From Paenibacillus sp. AN1007 (lineage in GTDB: Bacteria > Bacillota > Bacilli > Paenibacillales > Paenibacillaceae): a stretch of 64,000 bases of DNA. The translations under genes were made by a program, and so were the position numbers. Below the pieces are notes generated by a model that was not told where the DNA came from, made no database searches, and was given only the letters and a program-made list of their open reading frames with translations. The stretch's first letter is position 1; each line of letters opens with the position of its first letter. Location of the stretch: the NCBI RefSeq assembly GCF_040702995.1, contig NZ_CP159992.1:4117501-4181500 (forward strand), written 5' to 3'. Positions 8,292-16,961 of the stretch are shown here, one piece after another.

Positions 8292-9056
8292 TTATAGAAC
8301 ACGTTTCTTTTGCATTTCATTTAAGGCGTTCTCAAAATAGCTGTATACTTCATCTGCATTTCTCAAAAACTCTTCAACAGGTACATGACGACTATCCAAG
8401 TAACAAGCATACAGATATTCAACTAAAGCGGGGTCAATCTCGCAAAAGTTTAATATCGCATTTTTCATCTTAGTTATGTCGTCTTCCCATACCCCTGTAT
8501 TTTCTATAATCAATGAGTATAATGCACGAAGTAATCTCTTCGAGTAACCTTTAGTATATCTAGTTTTCAGCGCGTCATCACTAGCATTAGAAAGTGATTG
8601 ATGTACACGATCCACTTCCTCCTTGGTGTCTGTATTTAAGTCTAAGATGAATTCTGGAGAGATGATGATCGGGGGTACTTTTTCACCAATGTCCTCCCCA
8701 TGTATGCAAACACAAATGATCTTAACCCAAAAACCCCAATCATTCGGTCTACTTAATACATCATCCATCGAGCAAATGATCGTATCCATCTTCGTGACAA
8801 ATGGGTATTCTTCCAAAAGCTTATCTTTGATATTCGACAATTTTTCGTAATCAATATCTTCGGGATTCGTACATACAATCGTAAAGTCTGCATCTGACTT
8901 ATAAGGTTGAGCCGTTCCTTTGGGAATTGAGCCACACATATAAATGCTATGAATCTTATCTTTGAATTCGTTCAGGATATGCTCCACGTACGTATCAACC
9001 AAATCCTTATATTCACTTTGTATGGTAATTTTCTTTATAACTTTTTCTAATATCAT
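8292..9056 (-). CDS. Nucleotidyltransferase domain protein (aminoglycoside-adenylyltransferase-like)
   Basis: A 254-residue protein. The nucleotidyltransferase motif G-S-x-x-x-G-x(6)-S-D-x-D is seen as CGSIPKGTAQPYKSDADF near residue 41, with the third carboxylate likely in KMDTIICS. A helical C-terminal domain (from about residue 150) resembles DUF4111/substrate-binding domains of antibiotic adenylyltransferases, so drug modification is possible. The ATG follows TTAGGAGG. Family sure, substrate not. Confidence 0.78.
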   Translation of the reverse strand: MILEKVIKKITIQSEYKDLVDTYVEHILNEFKDKIHSIYMCGSIPKGTAQPYKSDADFTIVCTNPEDIDYEKLSNIKDKLLEEYPFVTKMDTIICSMDDVLSRPNDWGFWVKIICVCIHGEDIGEKVPPIIISPEFILDLNTDTKEEVDRVHQSLSNASDDALKTRYTKGYSKRLLRALYSLIIENTGVWEDDITKMKNAILNFCEIDPALVEYLYACYLDSRHVPVEEFLRNADEVYSYFENALNEMQKKRVL

Positions 9057-9090
9057 ATAAATTCCTCCTAAACTTAAGAACTCTTTCGGC

Positions 9091-9127
9091 TAACGTTCCT
9101 GTATTCGCGACGTTCAAGCAGCTTAGG
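9091..9127 (-). repeat. Truncated cassette repeat
   Basis: A well-kept head, TAACGTTCCTGTATTCGCGAC, joins directly to GTTCAAGCAGCTTAGG, and the internal arms are missing. The head box GCTAAC is intact, so this site may have been shortened by an internal deletion. Confidence 0.6.
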
Positions 9128-9562
9128 TCACGGTTGTTTCGTTATGAATTGGATCATTCCTGCACCATAACTTTCATTGGGTCTCTCCATGAATCCAAAC
9201 CTCTTATAAAAATCCTCTTTGCCTTTTGCTGACATGAGTCCCACTGAACTTCCTGGCGGATAAGTACTTGTAATATACTCCATTAGTTCCGTCATTATTT
9301 TATGGCCTAACCCCATCCTCTGATAGGAAGGCAGCACGATAATGTCTTGTATGTAAAAAGTAAAACCACCGTCGCCTACGACTCTTCCATATCCTATGGT
9401 CTTCTCCTCAACCTCTACACAGATGGAGTATAACGTGTTCTTTAATCCCAGTTCAACGGCCTCTATATTTTCAGGGCTGCCCCAACCCACGATTTCCCTT
9501 AGGTTCATATAATCTTCTACACTAATTTGTTTGTTGACTATTTTTACTTCCACTGAAATCAC
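9128..9562 (-). CDS. GNAT family N-acetyltransferase
   Basis: A 144-residue small GNAT. The family core runs IGYGRVVGDGG, FYIQDIIVLPSYQRMGLGHKIM; the Q-R-M-G-L-G loop binds acetyl-CoA. The tail GKEDFYKRFGFMERP carries the usual beta-6 Phe-Tyr pattern. This type is similar to AttT36-like acetyltransferases. The start is a GTG, either at 9562 or, with better spacing from AGGTG, at 9553. Substrate unknown. Confidence 0.85.
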   Translation of the reverse strand: MISVEVKIVNKQISVEDYMNLREIVGWGSPENIEAVELGLKNTLYSICVEVEEKTIGYGRVVGDGGFTFYIQDIIVLPSYQRMGLGHKIMTELMEYITSTYPPGSSVGLMSAKGKEDFYKRFGFMERPNESYGAGMIQFITKQP

Positions 9563-9598
9563 CTACGTTAAATTTATGGTTAGATTCTCTACAATCCT

Positions 9599-10087
9599 TT
9601 ACTGCACTTTAAATTCTTTGGATTCACTCGATAAGCTTAATTTCTTTTGTTTGCCATCATTATTCATCATAAATTCGACATGCGTTTTAACTTTGTAATT
9701 GCCTGGCTGGTGGATAACGAATTCATAATATCCCTTACTTCGTTGATCTTGTCCATTGTTTCTATATTCTTCACCTGGCCCAATCTCAACCTGATAGCCA
9801 ATAGCGTGTTCTAACAGCACGGTTGCGTTTGGAAGGATTTTCTCGCCAGCTTCATTATAAATCTCATAACTGAACATGCCTGAACCATGAGATATCTCCA
9901 CTGTACGCATTGATGAATTTTTCAAATACCCTACGATTTGAAATTTTTCGTTGACCTTAACATCTTCAATCTCATCTACGTCAACCTGAAAGATGGAGTC
10001 AGAAGGATCTTTTTCATTATTGGGCGAACAGGCAGACAAAATTAAAAGTATGATCAAGGTTATGATTTTCATATTTAATTTTATCAT
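9599..10087 (-). CDS. Putative lipoprotein with BsuPI-like domain
   Basis: A 162-residue predicted lipoprotein. The signal peptide ends in the lipobox LSAC (Cys20). The mature part reads VNEKFQIVGYLKNSS, then FSYEIYNEAGEKIL, GPGEEYRN and GYYEFVIHQPGNYKVKTHVEF, an Ig-like beta sandwich resembling the intracellular proteinase inhibitor BsuPI domain found in many Bacillota lipoproteins. No binding partner can be inferred. The gap at 10088-10213 above it holds no clear repeat. Confidence 0.68.
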   Translation of the reverse strand: MIKLNMKIITLIILLILSACSPNNEKDPSDSIFQVDVDEIEDVKVNEKFQIVGYLKNSSMRTVEISHGSGMFSYEIYNEAGEKILPNATVLLEHAIGYQVEIGPGEEYRNNGQDQRSKGYYEFVIHQPGNYKVKTHVEFMMNNDGKQKKLSLSSESKEFKVQ

Positions 10088-10213
10088 TTCAAATGCATAA
10101 CCTCCGTTAAATCAGCTAAAATCCCTGCAGCTATTACCAATTCACCATAATACTTTGTGATAAGATTCCCTCGCTCACTTCCGAAATTTCTTTACAAACT
10201 TTTTAAAGTTGTA

Positions 10214-10642
10214 TTAACGCTTCTCATTCCGCTTTATTAATAGCTTTTCCATTGTATTAAAAATTGCCTTGGTTAAAGTACCGCCGGTTCCCTTATACTC
10301 AATACCATCCTCATCAAAAACTATAAATTTAAATCCTGAACCAATGTTTTTTACAAGCCTCATCCCATAACCATTCACATGGATCCAGTCAAATATCTCG
10401 TCAATCGTAAATAATTTAACTCCTTGGTTATAGACTTCCTGTGGTGCCAGCAGTAATTCACTGCCTGTAATCTGCCCCCCATGAGACCATTCTTCATCCT
10501 TGTGACTGTAGAATTGGTAAGCATAAACCTCTCCTGTTTCATAGGGAGGTCTAAAACCTAATTCTTTGAGTCGTAATACATCTTCTTTCTCCAGGTATAC
10601 CATCGTCCTCCTGCTAAAAGGTTTTATTTTTGAAATAGTCAT
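10214..10642 (-). CDS. Hypothetical protein
   Basis: A protein of about 142 residues that I do not recognise. Aromatic-rich segments (PPYETGEVYAYQFYSHKDEEW, FDWIHVNGYGMRLVKN) suggest a compact alpha/beta fold; no motif is seen. The start is uncertain: the ATG at 10642 lies just inside the upstream gene-repeat junction, while the ATG at 10603 has AGGAGG only three bases before it. The 5' end touches a broken repeat, so the true N-terminus may have been replaced when the junction formed. Confidence 0.55.
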   Translation of the reverse strand: MTISKIKPFSRRTMVYLEKEDVLRLKELGFRPPYETGEVYAYQFYSHKDEEWSHGGQITGSELLLAPQEVYNQGVKLFTIDEIFDWIHVNGYGMRLVKNIGSGFKFIVFDEDGIEYKGTGGTLTKAIFNTMEKLLIKRNEKR

Positions 10643-10649
10643 TGCGAGG

Positions 10650-10692
10650 AACCTAGGCTCCAAGGGAGCCGCAGCTTGAATATGATGTTGAT
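10650..10692 (-). repeat. Cassette repeat, one half only
   Basis: GGCTCCAAGGGAGCC, then GCAGCTTGAATATGATGTT, keeps arm 3 and the outer right arm of the long-type repeat. The TAACGTTCCTG half is absent and coding sequence of the 10214-10642 gene begins instead. This is a break inside the repeat. Confidence 0.6.
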
Positions 10693-10696
10693 GATG

Positions 10697-11344
10697 TCAG
10701 ATGTATGACTCTTCATGAATGACCTTCATAATTTTCTTAGGGATATTACCATTCTCATCGGGGTATCCCAAAGAGGCATTTACAAGTCTACATCCTTCAA
10801 TGATGTAATCTTCTCTTCGATGAACATGCCCAGAACACCAGACTTTTTTATTTAGTTTGGACAACAGCTCTCTCCCGTTAAAATAATAAAAGCTATTGCT
10901 AATATCATTGATATCGCTAAGCGGAACTTTAGACCAATCGGGCGAAATATGAGTAACGATTACATCTGAACGATGAAGCACATTCTTAAGTTTTGTTAAT
11001 TCTTCCGCATACATGGTTTCAACCAATCGTGGTAACCCTTCTATTAAGACAGAATCGTTAGATATTGATTTCCAATGATCATAGATTTTGTCCATGTCTA
11101 GATCCAACTGATTTATTCCATATTGAAAGTCGTACCATTTAAGTTTTTCAAGAAAAATCAAATTTTGTTTGTTGTAATGACCTAGATCCCCAGCTATCAC
11201 TAATACTTCTGAAGGCTCATTAGGAAGAATTAAATCTATGAACTTATCTACTTTTTGATTGTGCTTCCTAAGATTACTTGAGTACTCCACCCAAAAATCT
11301 AAATGTATATCAGATATGAGATCGAACTGGATTATGGTTTTCAC
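10697..11344 (-). CDS. Calcineurin-like phosphoesterase with an internal deletion
   Basis: A 215-residue metallophosphoesterase-type protein. The first metal motif DxH (DIHLD, residue 11), the GD motif (AGDLGH near residue 51), and the late motifs THISP and SGHVHR are present. The GNHD/E motif that should lie between is missing: LIFLEKLK runs straight into WYDFQYG, which normally follows it by some 60 residues in this family. I infer an in-frame deletion and probably a dead enzyme. The start is a GTG. Confidence 0.7.
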   Translation of the reverse strand: MKTIIQFDLISDIHLDFWVEYSSNLRKHNQKVDKFIDLILPNEPSEVLVIAGDLGHYNKQNLIFLEKLKWYDFQYGINQLDLDMDKIYDHWKSISNDSVLIEGLPRLVETMYAEELTKLKNVLHRSDVIVTHISPDWSKVPLSDINDISNSFYYFNGRELLSKLNKKVWCSGHVHRREDYIIEGCRLVNASLGYPDENGNIPKKIMKVIHEESYI

Positions 11345-11362
11345 CTCTGTTGTGATATTTCA

Positions 11363-11476
11363 TCTAATGTTTCTGGATTCATGAACTTGTGCAGAGAAGT
11401 TGATCAGACAGTAATAACATCCTGACTTTCCTCTGCTGACCAAGGCGCAGCCACCAAGTGAATACTTTGTTATGTA
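11363..11476 (-). repeat. attC-like cassette repeat (long type)
   Basis: The repeat starts CTAATGTTTCTGGATTCATGAAC and ends GCAGCCACCAAGTGAATACTTTGTTATGTAG (quoted in parts: GTGAATACTTTGTTATG). The outer arms ATTCA and TGAAT pair, and arm 2 CTCTGCTGACC is recognisable. It lies between the Nudix stop and the phosphoesterase start, slightly diverged from consensus. Confidence 0.7.
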
Positions 11477-11487
11477 GTGCTGCCTGC

Positions 11488-11979
11488 TTAGATTTGCTTT
11501 CCAAATCTGTGTTTTAAATAGTACTTTATCCCCGCGCGATCCACATCTGAAAACTGTTTTTGATCTTCTATCATCAATCTATAGACTTCTTCAACAGCTT
11601 CCCATCTGATATTTGTAGTTTCATCTCCCGCTTCTAACAGATTGCCATCAGCCTTACATATAAAATACATACCCATAGAATCAACTGGACCCTTTATTGT
11701 TTGGTATACACAATAAGGTTCTAAACACTCAACCTCAAACTCGGGGTTAATCCCACGTGTATCTATACGCTTATGACTACCTTCCACCTCTATAACAGTT
11801 AAACCTGTTTCTTCAAATACTTCTCGTCTCAGACCATCGAATACGGATTCAAATTCTTCTAATCTTCCACCTGGTAATTCTAATGATTCCTCATTCTTTT
11901 TATTTCGGGTCTGTATGATTATTTCGGTATCATCGCTTCCTTTACGTTCGACAATTGCTCTTGCATTAACATAAAACAT
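11488..11979 (-). CDS. Nudix hydrolase
   Basis: A 163-residue Nudix enzyme. The Nudix box is complete, from GGRLEEFE near residue 38 to REVFEETG near residue 53. The product IIIQTRNKKNEESLELPGG resembles the ADP-ribose pyrophosphatase/MutT-like branch. The ATG at 11979 follows AAAGGAGAATGCTTG; the preceding in-frame TTG is not needed. Substrate unknown. It ends 12 bases from its repeat. Confidence 0.88.
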   Translation of the reverse strand: MFYVNARAIVERKGSDDTEIIIQTRNKKNEESLELPGGRLEEFESVFDGLRREVFEETGLTVIEVEGSHKRIDTRGINPEFEVECLEPYCVYQTIKGPVDSMGMYFICKADGNLLEAGDETTNIRWEAVEEVYRLMIEDQKQFSDVDRAGIKYYLKHRFGKQI

Positions 11980-12034
11980 CAAGCATTCTCCTTTAATTTT
12001 TATGTGGTTTCCAATTGTCTGCAGCAGTTTCGCC

Positions 12035-12143
12035 TAACGTTCCTGTATCCAATAAACCTGGAAGGGTTATCTGCTGAATCCGTTTCCATATAAACATTCT
12101 GCAGACCAAGGGTCAGCTTTCTGGCCAGCTGTAGGAATGTTGT
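12035..12143 (-). repeat. attC-like cassette repeat (long type)
   Basis: Starts TAACGTTCCTGTATCC, keeps arm 1 (AACCTGGAAGGGTT), arm 2 (ATCTGCTG against CTGCAGAC), and ends GGAATGTTGTAAG. The terminal box GCCTAAC precedes it on the plus strand. Arm 3 is altered. Confidence 0.72.
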
Positions 12144-12211
12144 AAGTGAAGGAACCGACATCTACGAAATACTAATAGTTACTGCCCTTATTGTTCCATC
12201 CAATCTCTTCG

Positions 12212-12967
12212 TTACTTCTCACCAATCATAAAATACTGCTTGATCTGCTGGTTTTCCGAATTAAATGGTTGTCCTTCATAATCTACGAACCTCACATTCT
12301 TAAAACCTGCAGCCTCCATAATTTGGACATGACAATAACTGTTTACATTCTTCGCACCTAATCCTGTCTTATGAATCATCGTATCATTGGGTATATCAAA
12401 TATTATCTCTTCGTGTTCCGAAACACATGTCGCTCTATTATACTCGTGGCGTACCAAGCGATAAACTCCATCGCGATATGTCCAAGTACGGCAGTCATTA
12501 TGTCGTTCATCAGTATGGTATTTAAAATAATTCTCATTCCACATCTCATAGATAAAGATACCGGTCGGCTTTAAAGCATTGAACACTCGATTCGTAGATA
12601 CTCCTGTTAATCCAACAGGATCAGTCCAAATCGCTATATCAAATTCCCTATCAAAACTTAATTCATTAAAATCACATACAACATAACTTGCCTTTTCAAA
12701 AGCTCTGTTGTAATCCTTTGAATATTCAATGAACGTATTTGAGATGTCTATGCCTGTAACCTCATAACCTGATTTCAACCATACTTGATGATACCTTGAT
12801 ATTCCACATGCAATATCCAGAATTTTGGTTGAATTCTCGGGAAATACCCTTTGCAGTTTTTCAGCCATGACGATCTGGATTTCAAGATCATCAAAACCCC
12901 AATTGATATATTCTTTGTCGTAATCTTGTTCACCGTATCTATTGAACTTTTCTTCTATAATTTTCAT
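12212..12967 (-). CDS. Class I SAM-dependent methyltransferase
   Basis: A 251-residue methyltransferase. Motif I is ILDIACGISRY near residue 50, the acidic residue after beta-2 is GIDIS near residue 72, and motif III/IV is CDFNELSFDREFDIAIW. The substrate is not indicated; the acceptor domain from about residue 130 is typical of small-molecule enzymes. The ATG follows GAGGGGGATAA. It ends 69 bases from its repeat. Confidence 0.85.
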   Translation of the reverse strand: MKIIEEKFNRYGEQDYDKEYINWGFDDLEIQIVMAEKLQRVFPENSTKILDIACGISRYHQVWLKSGYEVTGIDISNTFIEYSKDYNRAFEKASYVVCDFNELSFDREFDIAIWTDPVGLTGVSTNRVFNALKPTGIFIYEMWNENYFKYHTDERHNDCRTWTYRDGVYRLVRHEYNRATCVSEHEEIIFDIPNDTMIHKTGLGAKNVNSYCHVQIMEAAGFKNVRFVDYEGQPFNSENQQIKQYFMIGEK

Positions 12968-13006
12968 TTATCCCCCTCATTTCTTACGATTTACGCTTCT
13001 TTCGGA

Positions 13007-13088
13007 TAACGTTTCTGTATTCAGGCCTCAGCGTATGCTGTCTCTTGCGGATCAAGGATCCAGTATGTATAAATGAATTGTTAGATTG
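13007..13088 (-). repeat. attC-like cassette repeat (short type)
   Basis: Starts TAACGTTTCTGTATTCA, then CAGCGTATGCTG (arm 1), GGATCAAGGATCC, and ends near AATGAATTGTTAG. It has the short-type layout shared with 18700-18792. Confidence 0.72.
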
Positions 13089-13116
13089 AGTAGTATGCCT
13101 CTTCGAATTCGCTCCG

Positions 13117-14052
13117 CTATAAATGAATAAGCCATTGCTCAAGTATTCTTAATGGTTTCAGCGAGTCTTCATACATTTCACTAGTTATGGCAATAACCAT
13201 ACTCAAACTAGGTACTATACATATATATTGACCACCAAAACCCAAAGCAAATATCATTTCTGTCCCGCTTACTTCTATATTGTTCATATTAAGGTGTCTT
13301 ACCCACCAATGGTAAGCATAATAACCAATAGATTCATAAGTTAAATAATAGGGTTGTGTAGATTTTTTCAACCAGTCTGATGAAACAATACGAGTGTTTT
13401 TCCATTTCCCTTGCTGCAAGTATAAAGTACCAATCTTTAACATATCGACAGTGGTCATTGTCAAGCCGTCTCCACCCCGGTTAATCCCTTTACTATCTTC
13501 GTACCAATGTACATTCGTGATACCAAGAGGTTTAAACAGATGGAGGTGTGCAAACTCTACAGCTGTCATTCCTGTAGTCTTCTGCAAGATCGCTGTTAAC
13601 ACATGTGAACAACCAGAATTGTAATTCATTTTTTCTCCTCTGTTATTTTCAAGATTTCGTTCAAAAACATACTGTATCATGTCTGAACTAAACAGCATTG
13701 GAGTGGAATAATTCCATTCACCGAATTCGGGCCATTCAAACCCCGCCGACATCGTAAGTAAATCTTCAATAGTGATGTCTCGTTTTCTAGGATCATCAAG
13801 GATATTCGTTAATTCCGGGAAAAAACTACACACTTGTTCTGCAATACTCTTTATGTATCCCTTATCAAGTGCAATGCCAATAAGTATGGATAAAATACTT
13901 TTAGTACACGAATTAATTTTTTGAGGATTGTTTTCTATTTTACGATTTTTATAGTATTCAAACACTAAACTGTCTTCCCTCATGATTAGACAGCTTTTGA
14001 TCTTTGTCTTTTTTATCGCTCGTGCAAATTCATCAAGCGTCTTCGAATTCAT
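13117..14052 (-). CDS. Serine hydrolase, beta-lactamase/DD-peptidase fold
   Basis: A 311-residue class C beta-lactamase-like enzyme, cytosolic by its lack of a signal peptide. SxxK is SCTK near residue 48, YxN is YNS near residue 145 and the last strand region GFGGQYICIVP supplies the G-G motif. This subgroup (W-N-Y-S near YXN) is close to 6-aminohexanoate-dimer-hydrolase-like proteins. Substrate unknown. The ATG follows AAGGATG. Confidence 0.83.
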   Translation of the reverse strand: MNSKTLDEFARAIKKTKIKSCLIMREDSLVFEYYKNRKIENNPQKINSCTKSILSILIGIALDKGYIKSIAEQVCSFFPELTNILDDPRKRDITIEDLLTMSAGFEWPEFGEWNYSTPMLFSSDMIQYVFERNLENNRGEKMNYNSGCSHVLTAILQKTTGMTAVEFAHLHLFKPLGITNVHWYEDSKGINRGGDGLTMTTVDMLKIGTLYLQQGKWKNTRIVSSDWLKKSTQPYYLTYESIGYYAYHWWVRHLNMNNIEVSGTEMIFALGFGGQYICIVPSLSMVIAITSEMYEDSLKPLRILEQWLIHL

Positions 14053-14089
14053 TCTATCATCCTTATCTGCATATTATTTAATCTTACGT

Positions 14090-14199
14090 TCTCACGTTCC
14101 TGAACCCAAAAAAGGCTGTGTGCCGAAAGAAAGACCTCTCCGAAATCCATCCAGCCAGCAAGAGACCGAAAGGAGCCAGAGTATGAATACTATCTTAGA
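14090..14199 (-). repeat. attC-like cassette repeat (long type, diverged)
   Basis: Reads CACGTTCCTGAACCC, then CTCCGAAATCCATCCAGCCAGC, GAGACCGAAAGGAGCC and ATGAATACTATCTTAGAG. The middle block CCGAAATCC-TCCAGC matches the long type well; the head has lost TATTCA. Confidence 0.6.
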
Positions 14200-14220
14200 G
14201 AGCCCCCGCCCCCTTCACAA

Positions 14221-15012
14221 TTAAATTCTTGTCCATGCTGCTCGGGTATATCCAATTCTCATACCTACTCTTTCCATATTCCGATGGCTTTGCGAGCCAT
14301 ATGAGCACTGACTAACAACGAGATTACAATTTTTGTAGGCATCCTGAATTCGTCTAAGTAATAAACTGGTTTGAAATCCTTTATTTCGATACTCCGGTAG
14401 TGTTGTCGCAAATGTTAATGAAGCAGCATTATCCTCGATATACATTACAGCTACTGCAGCTGGACGCCCCTGAGCCAACCCCAAATAATAGTGCCATCCC
14501 GGACGGGAGAACAGCACTCGGTTATTTGCAGCTACGTGATCTTTCCCATCAAGAGATAATCCTGTACCTAAACAATGAATTTCTGCATATGTTTCGAACT
14601 CATCTTCGTGCAGTTCACGAATTTCCAGGTTGTCATTATCGAACGAATCCTGATTTCTAGGTTCACAAAAAAGCGTTGTATGAAATCCTGATTGATAAAA
14701 TCCTTTATTATGGAGTTTTTTCATTACTTCTTGATTTATCTTACCGGGGATGACTTGAATCTCAAAATTCCTTTCCCGCTCATTATAAAAGTCTAAGATA
14801 TCTTCAATCGCATCTTCAGAGATTCTTCCCTTTACATTATTAAAAAGACCCCAAGGCATGGTTTTACTATAAAACGCCGTGCTCTCCCCGAATCGTTTAA
14901 TCTCAATTCCTTCAGGGTTTCCTTCTCGTTCTCTGATTGCAGTCATTCGATCAACCATATAATTAATTTCAGATTTCTCTAGAATATCTGCTAGTTCCAA
15001 ATTCAATATCAT
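14221..15012 (-). CDS. GNAT family N-acetyltransferase, two-lobed
   Basis: A 263-residue GNAT. The N-terminal half (about 1-125) looks like a degenerate GNAT lobe and the C-terminal half carries the active core: AAVAVMYIEDNAASLTFATTLPEYRNKGFQTSLLLRRI. The R-x-K-G-x-Q loop is the acetyl-CoA site. C-terminal SQSHRNMERVGMRIGYTRAAW is typical. Substrate unknown. The ATG follows GGAAGGGGAT. Confidence 0.84.
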   Translation of the reverse strand: MILNLELADILEKSEINYMVDRMTAIREREGNPEGIEIKRFGESTAFYSKTMPWGLFNNVKGRISEDAIEDILDFYNERERNFEIQVIPGKINQEVMKKLHNKGFYQSGFHTTLFCEPRNQDSFDNDNLEIRELHEDEFETYAEIHCLGTGLSLDGKDHVAANNRVLFSRPGWHYYLGLAQGRPAAVAVMYIEDNAASLTFATTLPEYRNKGFQTSLLLRRIQDAYKNCNLVVSQCSYGSQSHRNMERVGMRIGYTRAAWTRI

Positions 15013-15094
15013 TAAATTTTATCCCCTTCCTTAAGTAGTATACAAATCACACTTTTCTTTATTAACTGCTCTTTAATTTCATTTACTTTTATTT

Positions 15095-15625
15095 TCATTC
15101 ATTTATATATTCCAAAACTTTTGGAAAGTAATCTGCGATTGGTTTCGATGAATCTACTACTATATACTTCTCTCCTTCTGGTTTTTTACTGTTTTTTATA
15201 GTCCTATAAAATCCTTCTTCTGATGATGGTCCTTCGATTTGACTCAGAAGTCTTTCTCGATTTTTTAATCGATTTCGTATTATTTCAATGTCTTCTATAT
15301 AACACTCCACATACTTATATCTCTTTTGGTATTTTCTCGCTAATTCAAGTCCGGTTTCTAATACATTACTGTACAAACAAGGACTATCCATAATGACACT
15401 GTGTCCATTCGATAAATAAAAATCCACCAACGACCAATCTACATCATAGGATAGCTGTCCTATTGCTCTGCTCTCCATCGTGTTTCCTTGTAATGATAAC
15501 GATTTCATAATTGCTGTTTTAGAAATGTCATGATCGACAATCACAGCTCCAACTGCTTGGCTAATCTGTCTTGCCAATGTTGACTTTCCTGATCCCGGGA
15601 ATCCTGACATCTGTAAAAAGAACAT
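15095..15625 (-). CDS. AAA/P-loop kinase-like protein
   Basis: A 176-residue P-loop protein of the AAA_33 (zeta-toxin/shikimate-kinase-like) type. Walker A is GFPGSGKST at residue 8; DHD after beta-2 and NGHSVIMDSPC near residue 75 fit a Walker B-like strand; a lid segment RNRLKNRERL follows. Such proteins phosphorylate small molecules or nucleotides; the target is unknown. The ATG at 15625 follows AGGAGGTGTAAGC. It lies 10 bases below a GNAT gene, so the two share a cassette. Confidence 0.82.
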   Translation of the reverse strand: MFFLQMSGFPGSGKSTLARQISQAVGAVIVDHDISKTAIMKSLSLQGNTMESRAIGQLSYDVDWSLVDFYLSNGHSVIMDSPCLYSNVLETGLELARKYQKRYKYVECYIEDIEIIRNRLKNRERLLSQIEGPSSEEGFYRTIKNSKKPEGEKYIVVDSSKPIADYFPKVLEYINE

Positions 15626-15656
15626 GCTTACACCTCCTATCTTCAAGGTATTGAAT

Positions 15657-16112
15657 TTATATTTCTTTTGCCATTACGATGCTCGTTTCTTTATAACCTA
15701 GCTTTTCATATAAATTACGTGCTATTGGATTATGAGCAAAGACGTGAAGTTCTATACTCCTTATGCCAAATTCTCTACCCACTTTTTCTATCTCCTCCAT
15801 CGCTTGCTTACCAAATCCACGTCCTCGGTAATCTTCCCTAATCTTTATATCGTAGATAACCCCCTTGTTATTTGGTTTTAATGCCAGCCAAATCATTCCA
15901 ACCTCTTTGCCATCAGAACGAATTGTAAATAATTTGTTATTAGCTGTTTTCTCGTCGTCCGGCAAAAGTTGTGCGTATTGTTCTGCAGCCTTACTGACAG
16001 ATTCCTGTTCACTCCAATTACCAGATTGAACGTTGCTTTCTGCATAGCTTTTAACTGCTGAATTTAGATACTCCTGGAATTCAGAAGAATTCATTAATTC
16101 TAATGTAATCAT
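15657..16112 (-). CDS. GNAT family N-acetyltransferase
   Basis: A 151-residue GNAT. Beta-4 GVIYDIKIREDYRGRGFGKQAMEEIEKV contains the R-G-R-G-F-G acetyl-CoA loop, and IELHVFAHNPIARNLYEKLGYKETSIVMAKEI is a textbook C-terminus. The start at 16112 follows GAGGGGGAAC; the longer frame begins in noncoding sequence. The gap 16173-16260 above it shows nothing clear. Confidence 0.9.
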   Translation of the reverse strand: MITLELMNSSEFQEYLNSAVKSYAESNVQSGNWSEQESVSKAAEQYAQLLPDDEKTANNKLFTIRSDGKEVGMIWLALKPNNKGVIYDIKIREDYRGRGFGKQAMEEIEKVGREFGIRSIELHVFAHNPIARNLYEKLGYKETSIVMAKEI

Positions 16113-16260
16113 TTCTTTGTTCCCCCTCTTATAATATTTCGAAATATTTCGCAGTTCCATTGAAAATATCAATATCCTAGTTTACTTCGCAAGACTGCCC
16201 TTTAATTCAACAATGAATTTAAGTAGGTTTTGTTTAATAAAATCTTGCGCTGATTTCCTA

Positions 16261-16335
16261 TAACATTCCTGTACCCACAACCCAGCGAATGCCAGACCCA
16301 AGGAGTTTGCCCGCTGCTTGAATATGTAGTTATAC
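16261..16335 (-). repeat. attC-like cassette repeat (short type)
   Basis: Starts TAACATTCCTGTACCCAC, continues CAGCGAATGCCAGACCC and AGGAGTTTGCCC, and ends GCTGCTTGAATATGTAGTTATAC. At 75 bases it is the shortest well-kept copy, with reduced inner arms. Confidence 0.75.
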
Positions 16336-16367
16336 GGTGTTGGTACCTTCTTGATTACTCATAAGTA

Positions 16368-16913
16368 CTATAAATTAAATTCATCTTTAATTAATCTTGC
16401 GACTTCATTTGCACCTAAATTTGTATTATTGATTCTCAGATAGTTCTCTCTAGTAATTTCTCCCTCTTTAGAATTGAGTCTATGTTTTTCCATCGTTTTG
16501 ATTAAGTCCATTTTAGAATTTTCAATATTTCTTTTTGTTGGTTTTTGATCAAGTCTAAACTCCGTTGTATTTCGTTTTAATCTTTCTTCTATAGTTGACT
16601 CTAATTCAACAAAATATATTTCTGCTCCTTTTGTTTCAAACATGTTACATGTTTGCTCCACGAATTCCCAGTCCTCCTTAAGATCAAACCCCCAAACGTA
16701 AGTAAAAATAAGTCCGTACTGGCTGCTGCTTGCAAACGATTCAAAAAGTTCTCTCCTTACGATACTTGATAACCTCCAAGTTTCACTACCAAAACCAAAA
16801 AAGGGATGAAACAGCTCGATCGACATATGATTGTGAAACAATTTTAATTCCGTTATTTTCGTTAATTCATGACCAACCGTCATCTTTCCGACGGCCTGTG
16901 GGCCAAATATCAT
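16368..16913 (-). CDS. P-loop kinase-like protein, start uncertain
   Basis: A small P-loop protein (at least 181 residues) starting MIFGPQAVGKMTVGHEL, in which GPQAVGKMT is the Walker A. LFHNHMSIELF follows, a pattern common to a family of shikimate-kinase-like resistance-type proteins often named AAA family ATPase. The open frame continues upstream as KFI without a normal start codon; relatives begin MKKFIMIFG, so the true start may be a non-ATG codon or may have been lost. It ends 33 bases from its repeat. Confidence 0.78.
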   Translation of the reverse strand: MIFGPQAVGKMTVGHELTKITELKLFHNHMSIELFHPFFGFGSETWRLSSIVRRELFESFASSSQYGLIFTYVWGFDLKEDWEFVEQTCNMFETKGAEIYFVELESTIEERLKRNTTEFRLDQKPTKRNIENSKMDLIKTMEKHRLNSKEGEITRENYLRINNTNLGANEVARLIKDEFNL

Positions 16914-16961
16914 TATGAACTTAATAGTAATCGCCCCTGTTCGTCCCCGTCGTGTGACTGT

